A stretch of DNA of 64,000 nucleotides from Prochlorococcus sp. AG-355-O17 (GTDB taxonomy: Bacteria > Cyanobacteriota > Cyanobacteriia > PCC-6307 > Cyanobiaceae), in NCBI GenBank assembly GCA_003280655.1, contig QCEK01000002.1:62001-126000 (forward strand). Reading direction: 5' to 3'. Position numbers and translations under genes: made by a program. Positions 62,469-64,000 of the stretch are shown here, one piece after another. The notes beneath the pieces are model-generated. The model made no database searches, was not told the DNA's origin, and saw only the letters and a list, made by a program, of their open reading frames with translations. How positions within the stretch are numbered: the stretch's first letter is position 1; each line of letters starts with the position of its first letter.

Positions 62469-62633
62469 CTAATTTTTATTTTCATAGTAATCAGTTATCT
62501 TTTTACATTCTTCAAATGAAAGCATGCTTAATCTAGATGTGGCTTTTATTTTTAGAATTGCACAAACAGCTAATAAGTCGGAGCTATCAACATCAAGTGC
62601 TTCAGTTAGCTCTATGACCCTAAGACCTTTCAT
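62469..62633 (-). CDS. Small IF2-N-like domain protein, 54 aa
   Basis: MKGLRVIELTEALDVDSSDLLAVCAILKIKATSRLSMLSFEECKKITDYYENKN. Confidence 0.6.
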   Translation of the reverse strand: MKGLRVIELTEALDVDSSDLLAVCAILKIKATSRLSMLSFEECKKITDYYENKN

Positions 62634-62677
62634 TAATATTAAAAAAATCTTTTTCTAAATTATCAAGAACCTTGAAA

Positions 62678-62914
62678 TCAATGGGCAGCATTTTTCCCTA
62701 AACCTGCTACGAATGGGAAAGTTTGTTCATCTCCAAAAATATCTTCTGCTGAAGAATTAGAAATATTATTTTTTTTATTATCAGGCTTAATTTCTTCAAT
62801 TTCATTAGAAATATTCTCTTTAATATTATTTTCAATTTCTTTTGCTAATAAATTATTCGTATTAGAAAATATTGAAAAAACAAATACACATAAAAACAAA
62901 ATAATTCTCTTCAT
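62678..62914 (-). CDS. Hypothetical secreted protein
   Basis: Signal peptide MKRIILFLCVFVFSIFSNTNNLLAK; C-terminal EDIFGDEQTFPFVAGLGKNAAH. Confidence 0.6.
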   Translation of the reverse strand: MKRIILFLCVFVFSIFSNTNNLLAKEIENNIKENISNEIEEIKPDNKKNNISNSSAEDIFGDEQTFPFVAGLGKNAAH

Positions 62915-63016
62915 AAAAAAAATTTATCTAATACTATTGTCATATGCCAATAAGGTTATTTAGAAAAACTAGATAACTTTAAAACAAATCTAAATAAATC
63001 AAAATAAAAAAAATAT

Positions 63017-63253
63017 TCATCTTCCCAACTTATTTCTATTTTTAAATCTAATTAAAAAATAAAGACCTAGTAACAAAAGAATTGCCAAGGAGTACTGATT
63101 AAGAAAAACATAAACTATATAGATGAGAAATGGGAATAAGCAAGCCCTCTTGAAATTTAATTTTTGTTCCGTTGACATATTTTTCCAATTTAAATATTCT
63201 TCCCATTGAAAAATCTTCTTCATTTTTCTACTTCTATTATTACGATTAAACAT
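63017..63253 (-). CDS. Hypothetical membrane protein
   Basis: 78 aa; likely internal start at MKKIFQWEEY. Confidence 0.5.
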   Translation of the reverse strand: MFNRNNRSRKMKKIFQWEEYLNWKNMSTEQKLNFKRACLFPFLIYIVYVFLNQYSLAILLLLGLYFLIRFKNRNKLGR

Positions 63254-63358
63254 AACTTTATAAATATAGTTTTGATGATTCTTATGTTAATAAAAAAAAT
63301 TAATCTACAATATCAAAATAAGTTTTTTCATTGAATAAAAATATTTTTTAAAAAAAAG

Positions 63359-63778
63359 ATGGACTCAAAACCAGTTTGGAAAATAGAAAAAATTGTTTTA
63401 CCTCAAGATTCAGATCATGCAGGCGTAATGTGGCACGGTAATTATTTTAATTGGCTTGAAGAAAGCCGAATAAATGCACTTTCAGAAGTAGGTATAAGTT
63501 ATTTCGAACTAACTAAAAATGGCTTAGATTTACCTTTAATCAATACTTCAATAAAATATAAATCTCCTTTATTCCTTGGTGAAAAAATAATAATCGAGAG
63601 CGAATTCAAAATTGATAAAAGTCCTAGGATTAATGTAATTTCAAAATTTCTTAACAATAAAAATGAAATCTTAACGATTGCTGAAGTCAATTTAGTCTTA
63701 ATAAATAAACTTAATTTTTCTATAATAAGAAAAAGGCCAGATTTCCTATCGGAAGCCTTTAGTAAGTTAAACGGTTGA
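63359..63778 (+). CDS. Hotdog-fold (4HBT) acyl-CoA thioesterase, possibly DHNA-CoA hydrolase
   Basis: VLPQDSDHAGVMWHGNYFNWLEESRINALSEVGISYFEL: DxxGVxxHxxYxxWxEE motif. Confidence 0.85.
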   Translation: MDSKPVWKIEKIVLPQDSDHAGVMWHGNYFNWLEESRINALSEVGISYFELTKNGLDLPLINTSIKYKSPLFLGEKIIIESEFKIDKSPRINVISKFLNNKNEILTIAEVNLVLINKLNFSIIRKRPDFLSEAFSKLNG

Positions 63779-63820
63779 AATTATTATCCGCCAATTGAAT
63801 GATTTATTAAATTATTAATT

Positions 63821-64000
63821 ATGAATATATTTCAAGTTATTGATTCTTATCAATATGAAATGGAATCAAGATATCAAGAAAAATCAATGCTTACAAATCT
63901 TTTTACAGAGCACAAATTTATAGGATGGTTAGGGTTGTTCATAGTATTTTTTTCTATCTTTGCAATTTTTGTTTTTCAATTTCTTGAGTGGGAAAGTAAT
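63821..64000 (+). CDS. Hypothetical membrane protein (3' truncated by window)
   Basis: MNIFQVIDSYQYEMESRYQEKSMLTNLFTEHKFIGWLGLFIVFFSIFAIFVFQFLEWESN... open to the window edge. Confidence 0.5.
   Translation, partial: MNIFQVIDSYQYEMESRYQEKSMLTNLFTEHKFIGWLGLFIVFFSIFAIFVFQFLEWESN

Noticed and set aside
39000-63000. Genomic island or prophage
   Set aside because: Many hypotheticals, but no integrase, transposase, structural phage gene or tRNA-flanked repeats; several core genes (rpsU, pepN, purT, dus) are interspersed.

Overview
AT-rich, compact, gene-dense cyanobacterial chromosome segment. Gene content (acsF, chlH, a Psb30-like small protein, many cyanobacterial DUFs, very short intergenic gaps) points to a high-light-clade Prochlorococcus; this is inferred from content and not checked against a database. 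The left ~39 kb is mostly core genome: ftsH (cut by the window edge), rpmF, zam-like RNB protein, acsF, tldD/tldE, fmt, terC, mfd, dapB, chlH, folP, tpiA, carB, rsfS, asparaginase, initiator tRNA and an ABC-2 exporter. The right ~25 kb mixes small membrane or secreted ORFs with identifiable enzymes: PRTase plus nucleoside deoxyribosyltransferase, P-loop kinase, FAD oxidoreductase plus MTHFR-like protein, peptidase E, DCC protein, MBL hydrolase, pepN, purT, glutathione peroxidase, a TatA-like repeat protein, dus and a thioesterase. No mobile element, CRISPR array or rRNA was seen. Main points for follow-up: (1) a structured candidate ncRNA with a strong terminator near 39.70-39.83 kb; (2) a frameshift splitting a TauE/SafE (TSUP) gene right at its conserved GGG motif; (3) two genes whose coding frame extends past the called start with no ATG/GTG/TTG, suggesting ATT initiation; (4) an RNB-family protein lacking the catalytic Asp cluster; (5) an acidic 114-bp repeat tail on a TatA-like protein; (6) an in-frame stop between a strong Shine-Dalgarno start and a downstream ORF at 42.8 kb; (7) a divergent MTHFR-fold protein next to a renalase-like flavoprotein; (8) two paralogous secreted two-Cys proteins. 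I did not find convincing evidence for a wholly new defence or mobile system.
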